The notes beneath the pieces were generated by a model, which searched no databases, was not told where the DNA came from, and was given only the letters and a program-made list of their open reading frames with translations. Positions 1 to 11,197 of a stretch of DNA of 64,000 nucleotides are shown piece after piece. The first letter of the stretch is position 1. Each line of letters starts with the position of its first letter. Location of the stretch: assembly GCF_001653235.2 (NCBI RefSeq), contig NC_035791.1:1178001-1242000 (forward strand), in the 5' to 3' direction. The DNA comes from Pochonia chlamydosporia 170. Lineage: Eukaryota; Ascomycota; Sordariomycetes; Hypocreales; Clavicipitaceae. Position numbers and translations under genes: made by a program.

Positions 1-123
1 CTCGCTGTCGAGTTCGGCGTATGTGAGGGTTCGTTTTTCATCTTCGAGGGCGACCGCTTGAGGGGTAGCCTGTGCCTGTCGCTCAAAGAGCGCTGCCAGG
101 TCTATCGAAGTGTTGATTGTCAT
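1..123 (-). CDS. N-terminus of an adenylating enzyme (NRPS or NRPS-like), cut by the window edge
   Basis: Only the first 41 codons are visible, running off the left edge. The peptide starts MTINTSIDLAALFERQAQ and continues with TPQAVALEDE and LTYAELDSE. This is the usual opening of an AMP-forming adenylation domain of the NRPS/acyl-adenylate type: a 'LFERQA...P..VAL......LTYAEL' core before the first A-motif. Seen: an open frame from the ATG at 121-123 to base 1. Known: A domains activate an amino or aryl acid as the adenylate. Whether this is a multimodular NRPS, a single-module NRPS-like reductase or a stand-alone ligase cannot be told, because the diagnostic motifs lie outside. The next gene is an amino-acid permease on the same strand, but no link can be shown. 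Confidence 0.6.
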   Translation of the reverse strand, partial: MTINTSIDLAALFERQAQATPQAVALEDEKRTLTYAELDSE

Positions 124-2017
124 CTTGCCGCTCAAGAATGGTGACAGATGCTAGACGTAGATGGGGAGGTGAAGCGGCAGCCAAACGAGGCAGCTGACGA
201 AACTTAAGTGAGATCCAGCCAGATCTGAATCTCAGTAGCACCGCTTTTTCCCGAAAATGTCCAATGTAGGTAATCTGGTTGGGAAAGGTGAGTTGCTGCA
301 ATTGCAATTGCCCTTGAAGCCGTTTGCAGGCACGTGGGTTCGACGAAGAAAATCTTGTGGAGGTTTCTCACAGTGCTAGGCACCGTTGCCGATCAATTGC
401 CACAAGAACCAGTTCCTGACTCTACAATGAGGGAATTGATGCAACGTACAGCTCAAAAAAAAACAACCCCGTAGTCGGTACAATACACCAAATTAAGAGA
501 GGAACAGCTTCCAGGAGTGGAGAGCGGTCACAAGTTGGGTGGCAATGGGACACGCGACACTTTATACGGGGAGGTGAGCAGGTCGACACCAAACATTTGA
601 ACCCAACTTGACACGACATGAACAATCCAGAAACCCATGTGAATGTGACTAGGGGGCAACATTACAGAGCCTATCACATCCCACAGCTTATTCCCTTGGG
701 GGTTCGGTCTGGCATGCGTCCACTTTGCTAGTCTCATCTGGCCTAGACTTTGTGGGATGTCGGTCTGAAGCCGATTATTTTAAACTCAACAATGATGTTC
801 CCCTCCACGCCACTGGCCGAAAAGAGAAAGCGGTCACACGAAGCCTCGCCAAATCAGGATGGCGGTGAGAGAATTGCCTTCTTCTGCCCCTGTTGTGCCC
901 CTGCACGTTGGATGTCAGGCGTCTCCCTTTCGTCTTTGTGCATCAATGTCAAAGGGGTGCAGAAGTCTTCGGCGCTGTCGAAATCGAGCACAGTCACAGA
1001 CGCGATTCTCAGCAAAAATACGAACATTTTAAATCAGCCATGCTGCCAATTAATCCTTCCGAGCAGTACTCGAGGTGTTCACTTTTCCCCCGCGCTGCGA
1101 ACGGGTACCGCTGGCTCATCTTGACATTTGCGTGACCCATTGCCGTTTGCGGCTTAGCGTCTCTCTCCATTGGCCCAGAGGAAACCTCAACAAAAATGAA
1201 AGGTTGGCCCATGTCGACAAATTCCAGGGTTCTGCAGGTTGTGCTTTTGGCATGTGACAGAGTTGGGTCTCCGTTGATTCTGGCAGTTGGGTGCTTTATG
1301 CTATTATTAATTGCATAGCCAGTAAGGTTATTCGTGGGTGAATTGGAGGTGGCTGAGGGCCAGGATGCGGTCAGCATGGACACCTTCGACGAGACTGCAT
1401 ATGCAGGCACGAAATGGCTGGAATTCAGACCAGACGAAAAGTGCCGACTCCGCGTGTCTCATGCCGGACGCCCGACTCCTGAATAGGATAAAGAAATGCA
1501 TACCATGCATGCATCGAGTGTTGCAATTCGCAGCCATCAATGCGCCGACTCGCGCTTCCCCGCGTTTGGGTGATAATTTCCGGTCTTGTTTCCCGCGCGT
1601 TTAATGCTGTGCATCTCACGACTTGATATCGTGACTTGCTGAACCATCATGAATATGTCCACAGCACAGTTGCAACGAGGCTGATACAGAGGGCTTCCTC
1701 CCAGAACTCGGTTGGTGAGCGATTTTGTATCGTTTCAAAGCCTCATTGAGACAGATGGCGCAGACAATGCCCCAAAGTTCTCAATAGAGACCACCAACCA
1801 GGGCAACCAAAACACTGTATATCCTATTGAGGATGAAAATTAGAAAGCCACATTTTCCACGTTCACGCAATAATGGCCAAGCACGTAATTCGTCCAAAAC
1901 GGGTATCATTACTATATAGACAGACAGGTCATGACTGAACCTAACTCATAAAATGCAATCGCCATATATGCATGCAACCAACGCCATATGCAAAATCGCG
2001 AACATGGTCCAACACCT
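124..2017. other. Gene-free stretch, 5' side of the adenylating enzyme and 3' side of the permease
   Basis: Open frames here are short, mutually overlapping and rich in Cys, Arg, Ser and His with no recognisable motif. No convincing gene was found. The stretch should hold the promoter of the leftward gene at the edge and the terminator of the permease. Confidence 0.5.
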
Positions 2018-3562
2018 CTAAATCTCAGTCCTCCCCATAGTGAGATCAATGTTCTCCATCTTGACCATCTTGGTGCGGAACACGACCTTGTGGCCAATAT
2101 ACAGGACGATGAAGAGCAAAATGCTGACATAGCTGACGAAGAAGTCGCTCGTGTTCCACTCGATGAACACGGTGAATCCACTGGTGAGCAGGATCAAAAT
2201 GTTGAAGAAGAGCCCAAACCAGGACAGGTAGGGCTGGAATGGCGCGACGTAGGGCAGCGACGAGCGAGGCTGGCCGCGCAGACTGAGAACCTTCATGAAA
2301 CGCAGGTGGCAGACGTTGATGAGAGCCCAGACGATGAAGCCAGCGACGGCGGTGATGTTCAACAGCCAGTTGAAGACGGTTGCGCCGCTCTGCGACAAGT
2401 TTAGGAAGGCGAGGAGACCGAGCAGCGAGCAGAACGCAACGGACCAGTAGGGGGTGCCGAATCGGTTCGTCTTCTTGAAGACAGCCGGGGCGAGACCTTC
2501 GTCGGCAAGGGCGTACAGGATTCGGGTGCTGGAATAGACGTCGGAGCTGGCTGCTGAGAGCACGGCAGTCAATAAGACGGCGTTGATGATGTCAGGGAGG
2601 ACCTGGACTCCAGCGAGCTTGGCAACAATGACGAGAGGCGAGGCCGAGGCGTTTTGGGCAGTGCTTTGCAGGTCGGCATTGTCGTAGGGGATGTTGATTC
2701 CGATGAAGAAGACGGTACCGACGAAGAGGATGAAGTTGCCCCAGAAGGTCCATCGGATAGCTTGGGGAATGGCCTTGCGAGGGTTCTCGGTCTCACCGGC
2801 ACCGATACCAACGAGCTCTGAGCCCTGATAACTGAAGCCGGCGGTGATCAAGACGGACCAGAATCCAACGAACTTGCCAGCTGCGCCGCTCACAACATAC
2901 TCGGCAAAGGCACCGGGATAGGTCCAGTATCTGAAACCAATGTAGCCCTGCTGTCCGGCACCAGCGTTGATGCAGATGCCAAAAATAATGAAGCCGATAA
3001 CCGTGACGACCTTGATGCTGGAGAACCACATTTCCATCTCGCCGAAGTATCGGACGGGAAAGAAATTGACTCCGGTGAAGATGACCCAGAAGATGGCAAT
3101 CCAGACGCCAATGCTCACAGCCTCTGTCCAGTACTGGATAATGAGACCAGCGGCCGTAAGCTCAAGGCCAAACGTGATGGACCAACTGAACCAGTAGATC
3201 CAGCCCATGGCAAAGCCGAGAGTTGGGTCGACAAACCGACTAGCATAGACGGTAAAGGCACCAGCAACGGGCATATAAGCAGCCATCTCACCGAGGGCAA
3301 CCATGACAGAGTAGACGACGAGACCGATGAAGACGAAACCAATGAGCAGAGACGCAGGACCAGCCTTGGCCAGCGCACCGCCAGTACCAAGGAACAAACC
3401 AGTACCAAAAGTAGCACCAATAGCAATAAATTGCAAGTGACGACCCTGCAAAGATCGGGTCAGACCAGTTTGGCCAGCCTCTACGTCCTCGGCGCCCTTC
3501 TTCTCGTTGGTCCGGTCATTGCTGGCTCGAGGCGTCTTTTCGTCCGCCATCTTCGTGTCCAT
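2018..3562 (-). CDS. Amino-acid permease (YAT/APC superfamily)
   Basis: An uninterrupted 514-residue frame that fits the normal length of fungal YAT-family amino-acid permeases. A charged cytosolic N-terminus of about 40 residues is followed by the signature RHLQFIAIGATFGTGLFLG, the classic first-helix motif of this family. About twelve hydrophobic segments follow, including GEMAAYMPVAGAF in the TM3 region and SYQGSELVGIGAGETENP, the conserved loop before TM6/7. A short polar tail ends the protein. Known role: proton-coupled uptake of amino acids at the plasma membrane. Substrate cannot be read from sequence. The start at 3562 is preceded by a non-coding leader and there is no sign of introns. 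Both flanks are long gene-free stretches, so there is no evident co-regulated partner apart from the adenylating enzyme at the window edge. Confidence 0.93.
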   Translation of the reverse strand: MDTKMADEKTPRASNDRTNEKKGAEDVEAGQTGLTRSLQGRHLQFIAIGATFGTGLFLGTGGALAKAGPASLLIGFVFIGLVVYSVMVALGEMAAYMPVAGAFTVYASRFVDPTLGFAMGWIYWFSWSITFGLELTAAGLIIQYWTEAVSIGVWIAIFWVIFTGVNFFPVRYFGEMEMWFSSIKVVTVIGFIIFGICINAGAGQQGYIGFRYWTYPGAFAEYVVSGAAGKFVGFWSVLITAGFSYQGSELVGIGAGETENPRKAIPQAIRWTFWGNFILFVGTVFFIGINIPYDNADLQSTAQNASASPLVIVAKLAGVQVLPDIINAVLLTAVLSAASSDVYSSTRILYALADEGLAPAVFKKTNRFGTPYWSVAFCSLLGLLAFLNLSQSGATVFNWLLNITAVAGFIVWALINVCHLRFMKVLSLRGQPRSSLPYVAPFQPYLSWFGLFFNILILLTSGFTVFIEWNTSDFFVSYVSILLFIVLYIGHKVVFRTKMVKMENIDLTMGRTEI

Positions 3563-6500
3563 TTGTGTTCAATCGAACTTCGGTCGTAGTCGGGTGTGAA
3601 ATTGGAGTTGTAGAGATGAAGGTTTATCGATCGCCGCTATTGGGGTGCGGAGATAAAGTTTGACTTGGACTTGGGCTTGGCCGGAAGAAGATTTTGCATC
3701 AACAGGCGAGGGCAGGTGGCAAGAGTGCAGCACGATCCCGTGGTCACCGAGCAAACTGCTAACAGTGGACAGGGTAAGCTCAATGCTCACTATTTCGACT
3801 TGCGAAATATCGTCTAGAAAGACTGACAGAGTTTGTGGTGTGGGCAGGACGTATTGCGATGGACGGGCCGTCGGCCTCTTATACATGGGAATGGCATGAC
3901 TAGTATGGGGGGGATGAGGGCAAAGCGCCATTGATACTGCGACAGCCACAACCCGATGAGTCTGCAATATCTGCTCCTGGTGCTAATCTCAATGCCAATG
4001 CTACTCCAGCTGGTTGTGCTAATCCCTAATCCTGGCAGAACGGAACAGCATCTAGAGCCCGTTATCAGCGACTCTACGGGGTTGCCCCATCTTGCCCCAT
4101 CCGATGCGCAAAATTTATCCATTCATGATACAATTCAGTAACGTAACTCCACGTGGGTAGTGTGTGCGGAAGCATCAGAGAGACACTCACACCAGGCTCG
4201 CGGTTGAGACAGTCACGTCTAGTCTGGTCGATTGACCGGCGCCGGACCCCAGTCGTCTGTCGTCGCCATCATCAATGGATGTTAAAATTCTTGGGCGGAG
4301 GAATGAAGGACAGAAGGCTGCATGGAACCCGTCTAGCGCCGCCACCCGCTACACCCAGACGCAGGATGTGCTGCCGATGACCGGGTTCATCATATCTGCA
4401 GGGGGATTGTGCGTCTGGTTTTTTTTTCTTCCCTTCCTGGGTGCTGCAATGTTCCTTGTCCAAGCTTGGCAGAGCGCAGAATCTGCCGTGGCTCGGCGAT
4501 ACCGACCCGCTGAAGACTGCCACACTTTTTCCGCCTGTCGCCCTACCATGGCGTTCAATGCCTGGAGGAGTTTGCCAATCAAATCTGACAGAGCTGGCCA
4601 GAAGAGGAAGAAAAATTTGTGTGCGACAGAGGCGAAAAAAAAAAAATTCCACGGTGAGCGCCACACCTTGCCGAGACCGAAGACATTATGCATACAAACT
4701 TGACTGCTGTCTTCAATGGCGTGCTTGCGATAGCTCGTTGTCACTGAAAGACCCCAAATGCAACATGTAGTCTCCATAGCATTATAGTATTCCGTCGGAC
4801 GACGAGATAAGACGTCGGAAATTCGGGGATCAATTTATCAGTCCCTTGCAAAGTTGGGGGTTACCCGCAGACCTACTCCATACAAGACGCTGATTTGTAC
4901 AGTTTTCGGTCCTACCAAGGTTCCAAGTTTCCTCCAGGCATTCTTTTGTGGGTAAACGAAACGCTTTGGGCCGCTCGTTGCCGCCTGGCTCAGATGAGTC
5001 GAGGCGAGAAGGCGACCGAGATTGATGGTGTGCTGGTCAGCACATCGACCAAGGATTTGGTGCTGCGAGTCATTCGAGTTGATGCTTGATAATGACATGT
5101 CTGCGCCCTTTGCCCCATGGCACATCAAATTCGAGAGGATTGTCTAGTCTCATTCTCGGTCACGTCCGCCCGTTTATTCCCTTCAATTCGGGAACATGAG
5201 CCACCTCTCAGTCATCTTTGATCAAGAATCGGCCGACAGATTCACGCCCGATTGGTACTTGGTCGACGAGCTGTTGCAACCACAACATCCATGCCACGCA
5301 AAGCTCCACGTCGTAGCTAGTGTTGAGATCAACCCACGATATGCACCTGCGGAGGTCATTCTTATTGCCTAATGTGAACATGGGCTCCTGTATTGCTTGT
5401 GGAGACGACACGAAGCTGTCATGTCGTGTCATTGCAGCCAATGGCCCGACGCCGGAGCTTCTCCAGGACGATTGCTCCGTCGAATTCTGTACTCAGATAC
5501 CCCAGACATCCCCGGCTCAGACTGGAGTCAATGTCTGCATCTTCTGTCGACTAACTTAAGGATGCAATGGATGGTAAAATTGTAAATGCTGATTCAGCCT
5601 TGCGTATACAAGTTGTTCAATGTGGTGAATGCAAAATACGGCGAGTCCTCAGTCAAACTAACACCCAGATGGAGTCGCATGAGATGCCGCGCACAACCAA
5701 CCTAACCATTCGATATTTTCCTCTCATCAGACGACATGCGCCTCGGGCACTCCCATATTCGTGCCTGAGTAGGGCCGGGTATCCGCGGAGAACTGTTGGA
5801 GCATTGGGGTGAGAAGCTTCCCCGCGATCACATCTCACGGCACGGGAGGTCATAGGTCCACCTCAACCTCCGATATGATCACCGGTGGCAGGCGTTTAGA
5901 CGAAAAAAAAAAATGAAGCTATATAATAGTGGGATATGCTGGAGTGTGTGGAGCACGGGGATGTTCATGCTTCGATCAGCTCTGGAATATTAGTGTCCAC
6001 TTTCGCCTTGCTGAAATAGGTACTTTGGGTCGCCCGCCTTTCGATTTTTGTCTTTGGTCCATGGCAGCTTTGTTGCTGTGAGCGAGAATCTGGGTCTGTC
6101 AGGTAAGTCAAGGCAAGTTGTCAAGGTTTCTTTAATCAAGGGGACCTCTTTTTGGGGAAGCTGTTTTCTCGATGTAAGCATTTGGTGGAGTCTATAACTG
6201 GTCATGCCGTTCTGTGTGCTGTTTTTTTTTTTTTTTTTTTTTTTTTTTGGAAAGAGAGAGAGAAAAATACCTCTTACGCCATGATAGAACCCAATTCTAA
6301 ACCAACAAGTTGCATGGGATATTGTGTCAGAAGCAGCATTCACTTGACGCCCTTGAACTGATGCTTGAGTTGTGAGTTCCGATTGTGTCTGCGTGGTTTG
6401 GCAGAGAGCGTGTTTTCCCTGTACGACATGTGATACAGAATAGCGAGAATTGCTGTCATCTGCACAAAGCAACATATGCATTTCCTAGGCATTGACTCGT

Positions 6501-6904
6501 GTTTGTAACCGTCCGATATCCATTTGAAGGATGATGGATTTGCGTTACCCTGCACCAAATGATCCAGAACGGCCGTGGCCTGTGACACGTGTTTTGGGTT
6601 GAATCAAGTTAATCAAACGTCTATGTGCAACCCGTTCCAGCGTAATTTATCCGTTTCGCTGATAATTGGACGAATTGATGCCAAGTGAAGCTCGGCAGTG
6701 GCTTAGCAGAGAGCTTGAGGACACAAACACATTGCGGCCAGGATTTCGTGGCACCTCGTTGAGACACTATGCCGGGACTTGTTACCACTTCTGTGGGTGG
6801 GTGGTGGTCAATCGATTCAATTGAGAGGAAGACGGTACAATACCTCTAAGGCTCATATGGGTAGATGTTGCTAAACTGCAACGGATGGTTGACGATTGTT
6901 ATGG
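3563..6904. other. Long gene-free stretch upstream of the permease
   Basis: About 3.3 kb without a supportable gene. Frames are short and several depend on homopolymer runs (lysine runs from A/T tracts near 4400, 4640, 5905 and 6222). The permease promoter must lie at its left end. I see no transposase, RNA gene or conserved protein motif. Confidence 0.5.
6222..6248. repeat. 27-base poly-T tract
   Basis: An uninterrupted run of 27 T residues inside gene-free DNA. It creates artificial lysine- or phenylalanine-rich open frames on the two strands. Such a run could be the poly(A) end of an old retroposed copy, but no recognisable gene copy or target-site duplication lies beside it. Confidence 0.85.
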
Positions 6905-6912
6905 CTGTGTTG

Positions 6913-6966
6913 GAGTATTGCTCGGGGTGCTGCCATTTTTTGCTCGGGGTGCGTACCGCCCCACTA
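6913..6966 (+). repeat. Left terminal inverted repeat of the hAT-type MITE
   Basis: Pairs with the right end at 7321-7373. It holds two direct copies of GCTCGGGGTGC, at 6919 and 6942, a likely subterminal transposase-binding motif. Confidence 0.85.
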
Positions 6967-7320
6967 CAGTCTGTGGTCCAATGTATCTAAACATATCCAA
7001 GTATACACTAATACAGCTTAATATGCCTCAACACACAACGAGATATGTGATACCTTTCCCTATTTAAATACTTCTAACCCCCTACTGTAACTACCACTTC
7101 CAGATAATCACTATATACCTTTTCCTTGGAGAGTATTACCATGTTTGCTCGGGCCTTGCGCTCACTTCCCGGGAAAATTTAGGGACTAAAACTCTATCCT
7201 TGCCTGCGGCGCTGCGATTATAATTGCCAATCCAGCAGCGCATATGCTGTCCTGCTGGACTCAGGAAATACAATTAGTAGCCGGGTACTTTGCGCAGCTT
7301 AAGTGGCCTGGAAGGGAAGT

Positions 7321-7373
7321 TAGTGGGGCGTTAAGCACCCCGAGCAAAAATGACAGCACCCCGAGCAATACTC
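7321..7373 (-). repeat. Right terminal inverted repeat of the hAT-type MITE
   Basis: Reverse complement of the left end with three substitutions and one T fewer in a T tract. It is followed directly by the second copy of the 8-bp target-site duplication. Confidence 0.85.
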
Positions 7374-7381
7374 CTGTGTTG

Positions 7382-8302
7382 AAGAAGTTCATGTTGCAAA
7401 AAGTGGGACATGGCCCGTTGGCTTGGCAGCAACTTGCGTGTGTGGCTGCAGAAACCCTCTTGGCTGGCTACGAGTGTCTTGCTGGAGGTACGATGTATGG
7501 GATTATCTGTTGCGTGACTAATTCGGTCCTTTTGAGCTTACCTAGCGTTTGCGTCTCAAGTGAACGTTGACCTGCGCTGCTTCCAGATGGCTTTGCGACG
7601 GCCTTGCGATGGTGTTTCAATGGATGGACATGAAGATGATGGTAGATTCAACAAACCCATGTCGAGCCCATGTCGAGCTGGCCATCCTTGTGGGGGTTTG
7701 TGAAGGCCTGATTGGCCCGAAGCTCTGATCACCCAGCAGCGGGAAGGAGCTACCGATCGAGCAGCGATTGATGAAGCTGCAGTGCCGAGCCGAGGGCGAT
7801 TGAGCGCCAGCTGCCCATGGCATGACCTCATGACTTCAATGTTGAGCTGGCACCAGACATTGAAATTAAATTGACGGTTCGACCGCGAGCTAACAGAAAC
7901 CATCACTCATCAATTGATGTCCATGGTTGTCGCGCCGGCACTAAGCAGCTAGCAAGTACCAAGAATTGGGCATTGATTGACCGTCGCCATTTCATGTGCA
8001 AACAGCGATACCAACTTGGCGTGCCACTTGATTGTGCAAATCGAACCAGAGTTAATCTCCCCACTCGCAGCCGTCGCCATCGCTCCGCTTGGCATTCCTT
8101 CCATCATTGATATTGCTTGCACTACCCGCCGAGCTACCAATTTGACTTTGCACAAACCAAACTTCCCCCCTTTCTCCCTCAATTCAATTTCAAATTCCAT
8201 CGCGCGCCATCTCCGCGCACTCCCATCGCCTGGCACAATTGCATTACTATCGGCGCAATAGCTGCGTGCGCATAGCTTGGTCGACTTGTCGAAAGTATCG
8301 CT
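7382..8302. other. Leader region upstream of the Pns1-like gene
   Basis: No gene found. The last 150 bases before the ATG are pyrimidine- and C-rich, as usual for fungal 5' leaders, so promoter and leader of the downstream transporter gene are expected here. Confidence 0.45.
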
Positions 8303-10122
8303 ATGGGTGAGGCAGACAGCTACGCCAACGGCGGCAACGAACGAGGTCCGCCGCAGCAATGGGGACAACAACAGCAATATGGTCAGCCCTATGGTCAACA
8401 GCCTTATGGCCAGCAGCCATACCAACAGCAATATCAACAGCCGCCGCCGCAAGACTATTACAACCAGTCTCAACCTCAGAACCAGAATGGATATCAGCCG
8501 GAGCCGCAACAGCAGCACCCTGATCAGTATGGCGCCCCGCCGCCATACAGCTACAACCCACCCAAGGGCAATGATCCGAATTACTCCTTTGACCAGGCGT
8601 TCAAGGTTGCAAAGCCCAAGTGGAATGATCTATGGGCTGGCATTCTGGTGAGTCAAAACATCAGCGATTTATTGAAGCACTGTTTGAAAACTCGCCGCTG
8701 ACCTATCTACCCGCACAGCTCATCCTCGTCTTTCTCGGCTTCATCGCCGTTTCCGTCATCTCGATTCGAGGGTACGTCACCGGATCGCAAGGCAACGGTA
8801 TCTACGGCGGAAATAATACTTTCTCCCTGAACAATAATACCATTATCCTTTTCGCATTTGGCCTGGTGGTTGCCTTTGTACTGTCGTGGGGTTACGTCAC
8901 GGTTGCGCGTGTGTTCCCCAAGCAGTTCATCTGGGTCACGGGCATTCTCAACATTTGCTGGGCTATCGGGACGGCCATTTATTATCTCTACAAGAAGTAT
9001 TGGTCTGCGGGCATAGTCTTCCTTATTTTCGGACTCTTTACGGCCTTTGCGTTTTATACCTGGATCCCCCGCATTCCATTCTCGGCCTTGATGCTCAAGA
9101 CCAGCATCAATGTCAGCAAAAAGTATGGCCATGTCTACTTGGTTTCCCTAATTGGCGGACTCTTTGCTACGGCATTTGCTGCATGGTTCTCGGTCACCCT
9201 CACGGCAGTTTACGTCACCTACGAACCTTCGGCCAACAACCCAAAATGCGGCTCAGATGGAAATGGCTGCAGCAATGCTACTCTTATTGGTTTGACTGTT
9301 TTTATTACTTTTGCCATGTATTGGATATCAGAGTGGCTCAAGAACACGATTCACACAACCATTGCCGGGGTGTATGGTACTTGGTATTTCTGCGTGCACA
9401 ACTTCCCCAAGGGTGCGACTCGCGGATCTGCCAAGCGTGCACTTACCTACAGCTTCGGTTCCATCAGTCTTGGTAGTTTGCTCGTTGCCATCGTTCAGTT
9501 CTTGCGCCAGCTATGCTCCATTGCTAGACAGCAGTCCATGGACGGAGGTGGCGTTGCGGGCATTATTGGATATGTCATTTTCTGCATTCTTGGCTGCCTT
9601 ATCTCCCTCCTAGAGTGGGCGCTTGAGTTCCTGAACAAATATGCCTTTTGCCATATTGCGTTGTATGGAAAGGCATATTTCCCTGCTGCCAAGGATACCT
9701 GGAACATGATCAAAGATCGCGGAATTGACGCACTGATCAACGTACGTATTGATACTATCCGGCGCTTGTCTAACATGCAATCAACTAACATGCTTTAGGA
9801 ATGCCTCATTGGTCCTGTTCTGTCTTTCGGTGCCATGTTTGTCGCCCTTGCAACGGCTCTCCTCGCTTATTTATATCTTCAATTCACCGACCCGGCCTAC
9901 AATAGTAGTGGTAGCTTCACAGCAGTCATCATGGCATTCGCGTTCCTCATTGGCTTCCAAATTGCCCTCATCTTTACGACGCCGATCTCGAGTGGCATCG
10001 ACACGATTTTCGTGGCGGCTGGATGGGACCCCCAGGTCATGATCAATGATCATCCTGAGCTGTATCAGGAGATGGTGAGGTTGTATCCCAAGGTGCAGCA
10101 GGCTATTCAAGTGCGGCGATAG
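8303..10122 (+). CDS. PNS1: Pns1/choline-transporter-like (CTL) membrane protein
   Basis: Three exons: 8303-8647, 8719-9741 and 9799-10122, with introns GTGAGT...CACAG and GTACGT...TTTAG, all phase 0, giving 563 residues. The first ~90 residues form a cytosolic Gln/Tyr/Pro-rich low-complexity tail with PYGQQ repeats, typical of fungal Pns1. About ten hydrophobic segments follow. Conserved CTL blocks are visible: the stretch with HTTIAGVYGTWYF, then NKYAFCHIALYGK, then the exon-3 start ECLIGPVLSFGAMFV. A loop with NNPKCGSDGNGC probably faces outside. Known: the family (SLC44/Pns1) is named for choline transport, although yeast Pns1 has no firm transport assignment. Expected location is the plasma membrane. 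Both splice joins restore the conserved blocks exactly, so the exon model is firm. It is converging with the UstYa-like gene, with only about 190 bp between stops. Confidence 0.93.
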
Positions 10123-10313
10123 GCTGCATCAAAATTGGTATAGTGAGAGGCAAGTTGGCCGTTGAAATTTGTCAATGAGGAACTGGGCGGGAAGAATTGG
10201 GAATGATACCATGGATGAAGTTAATTTTACCAAGTGTTGAGTATTGTTAATCGCGATAATTCGTAGTCTAATAGTTTTATAATCATTATTCACGTTGCGC
10301 CGTTGTGGAACTC

Positions 10314-11197
10314 TTATTGCTCATCACCAAACACCACAGCATTCTCAAACGCCCACTCCCGTATGTCATCAAAGTTACGGCATGTATGAAGCGTGCTGAA
10401 ATCCGGCCAGTGCCCCTCAAATCCATCATAATACCTGAATGGAAAGACCCCAATGTCGCTTTGGCACATGAGACTTACCCTCAGAATCTCGATACAATGA
10501 TCTACACACGTCAGCTGCTTCCACTTCGTCTCACTTACAGAACTCGTACCTAGATGTCCTCGCAAATCTTGAGGTTCAACCTCAATGTCACCGCCGTGAT
10601 GTGAATAGTACTCCCTGTAGCTATCTTGCCGCAGGAGATTCAGGCAGTGCAGCTGGTGGAAGACTTGTATGCCGACCCGGTAGCCCTCTTTGCCTGTTCT
10701 CGGGTCCTTGATCTTGAGGGATTGAGGATCCAGACCCAGACGGTCGAGTTCCTGGCGTGTGATCATTTGGTCGCCGACATCGTATGTGATGTGGTTCCAT
10801 GCTTTGTCGACCTTGGGCCCGTAGCCGATGTATTCGGTCATTGTTTGCACGGGGGTGATGTTGTACCGTGTTGTTTGGTACTTGACTATTGAGGCGGCGG
10901 GGGCTACGTGCTGTTAGCTGTCTGCGTGATTCTCATTTTGAGGTACTTACAGTATGGGGTGTCGAGTCTGCATCCTTGAGCAGAGTCAGACGGTCGACCG
11001 TATCGTAGACAGTATGCAAGGGCGAGTAATGCGAGCGAAATTGATAAGAGTAGACCGTGGCATAGCCATATCAGGGCTTGTGCGTATTCGTCGCTTATGG
11101 AGAAAAGACGGGCAAGTTTGTGCTTGGGAGGTTGTGCTACTGGTTTCTCTATGAGGTGTTCCTCGTCTAGGGCAATTGCCTGGTAGGATTTGTCCAT
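10314..11197 (-). CDS. UstYa family (DUF3328) oxidase-like protein
   Basis: Two exons, 10951-11197 and 10314-10903, joined by a 47-bp intron (GTAAGT...CGTAG, phase 1), giving 278 residues. A cytosolic N-terminus of about 40 residues is followed by one membrane helix (about 41-65) and then the catalytic-type domain. Both family signatures are present: HQLHC at residues 165-169 and HC at 218-219 in CVDHCIEILR, the paired histidine/cysteine motifs that define UstYa-like proteins. The conserved lead-in to the first block (DKAW, then the RVGIQVF segment) is also intact. Known: members catalyse oxidative cyclisation of fungal ribosomal peptides (ustiloxin, phomopsin, asperipin) or hydroxylation/chlorination of other products. 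Inference: the divergently transcribed neighbour at 12435 is a repeat-type secreted precursor with kexin sites, so a peptide-maturation role is plausible but unproven. Confidence 0.87.

Larger units (their letters stand above)
6913..7373. mobile_element. Non-autonomous DNA transposon (MITE), hAT-type by its 8-bp target-site duplication
   Basis: The two ends are inverted copies of each other for about 53 bases. Both begin GAGTATTGCTCGGGGTGCTG and contain the sub-repeat GCTCGGGGTGC twice, with three mismatches and one T indel between ends. Immediately outside lies a perfect direct repeat CTGTGTTG, at 6905-6912 and 7374-7381. The 461-bp interior is AT-rich and encodes nothing recognisable. An 8-bp duplication is the hallmark of hAT-superfamily insertions, so this is most likely a MITE mobilised by a hAT transposase elsewhere. 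The perfect duplication suggests a fairly recent insertion. Confidence 0.85.

Noticed and set aside
4272..4777. Overlapping frames of 109-142 residues on both strands
   Set aside because: Several frames on both strands are open together, with Phe and Lys runs from homopolymers; no motif or splice partner was found.
5990..6481. 163-residue minus-strand frame with a lysine run
   Set aside because: The run is the 27-base poly-T tract and no flanking sequence resembles a protein family.
7949..8518. 189-residue minus-strand frame with Leu/Arg-rich start
   Set aside because: It is the complement of the Gln-rich first exon of the Pns1-like gene, where CAG-type codons read as Leu.
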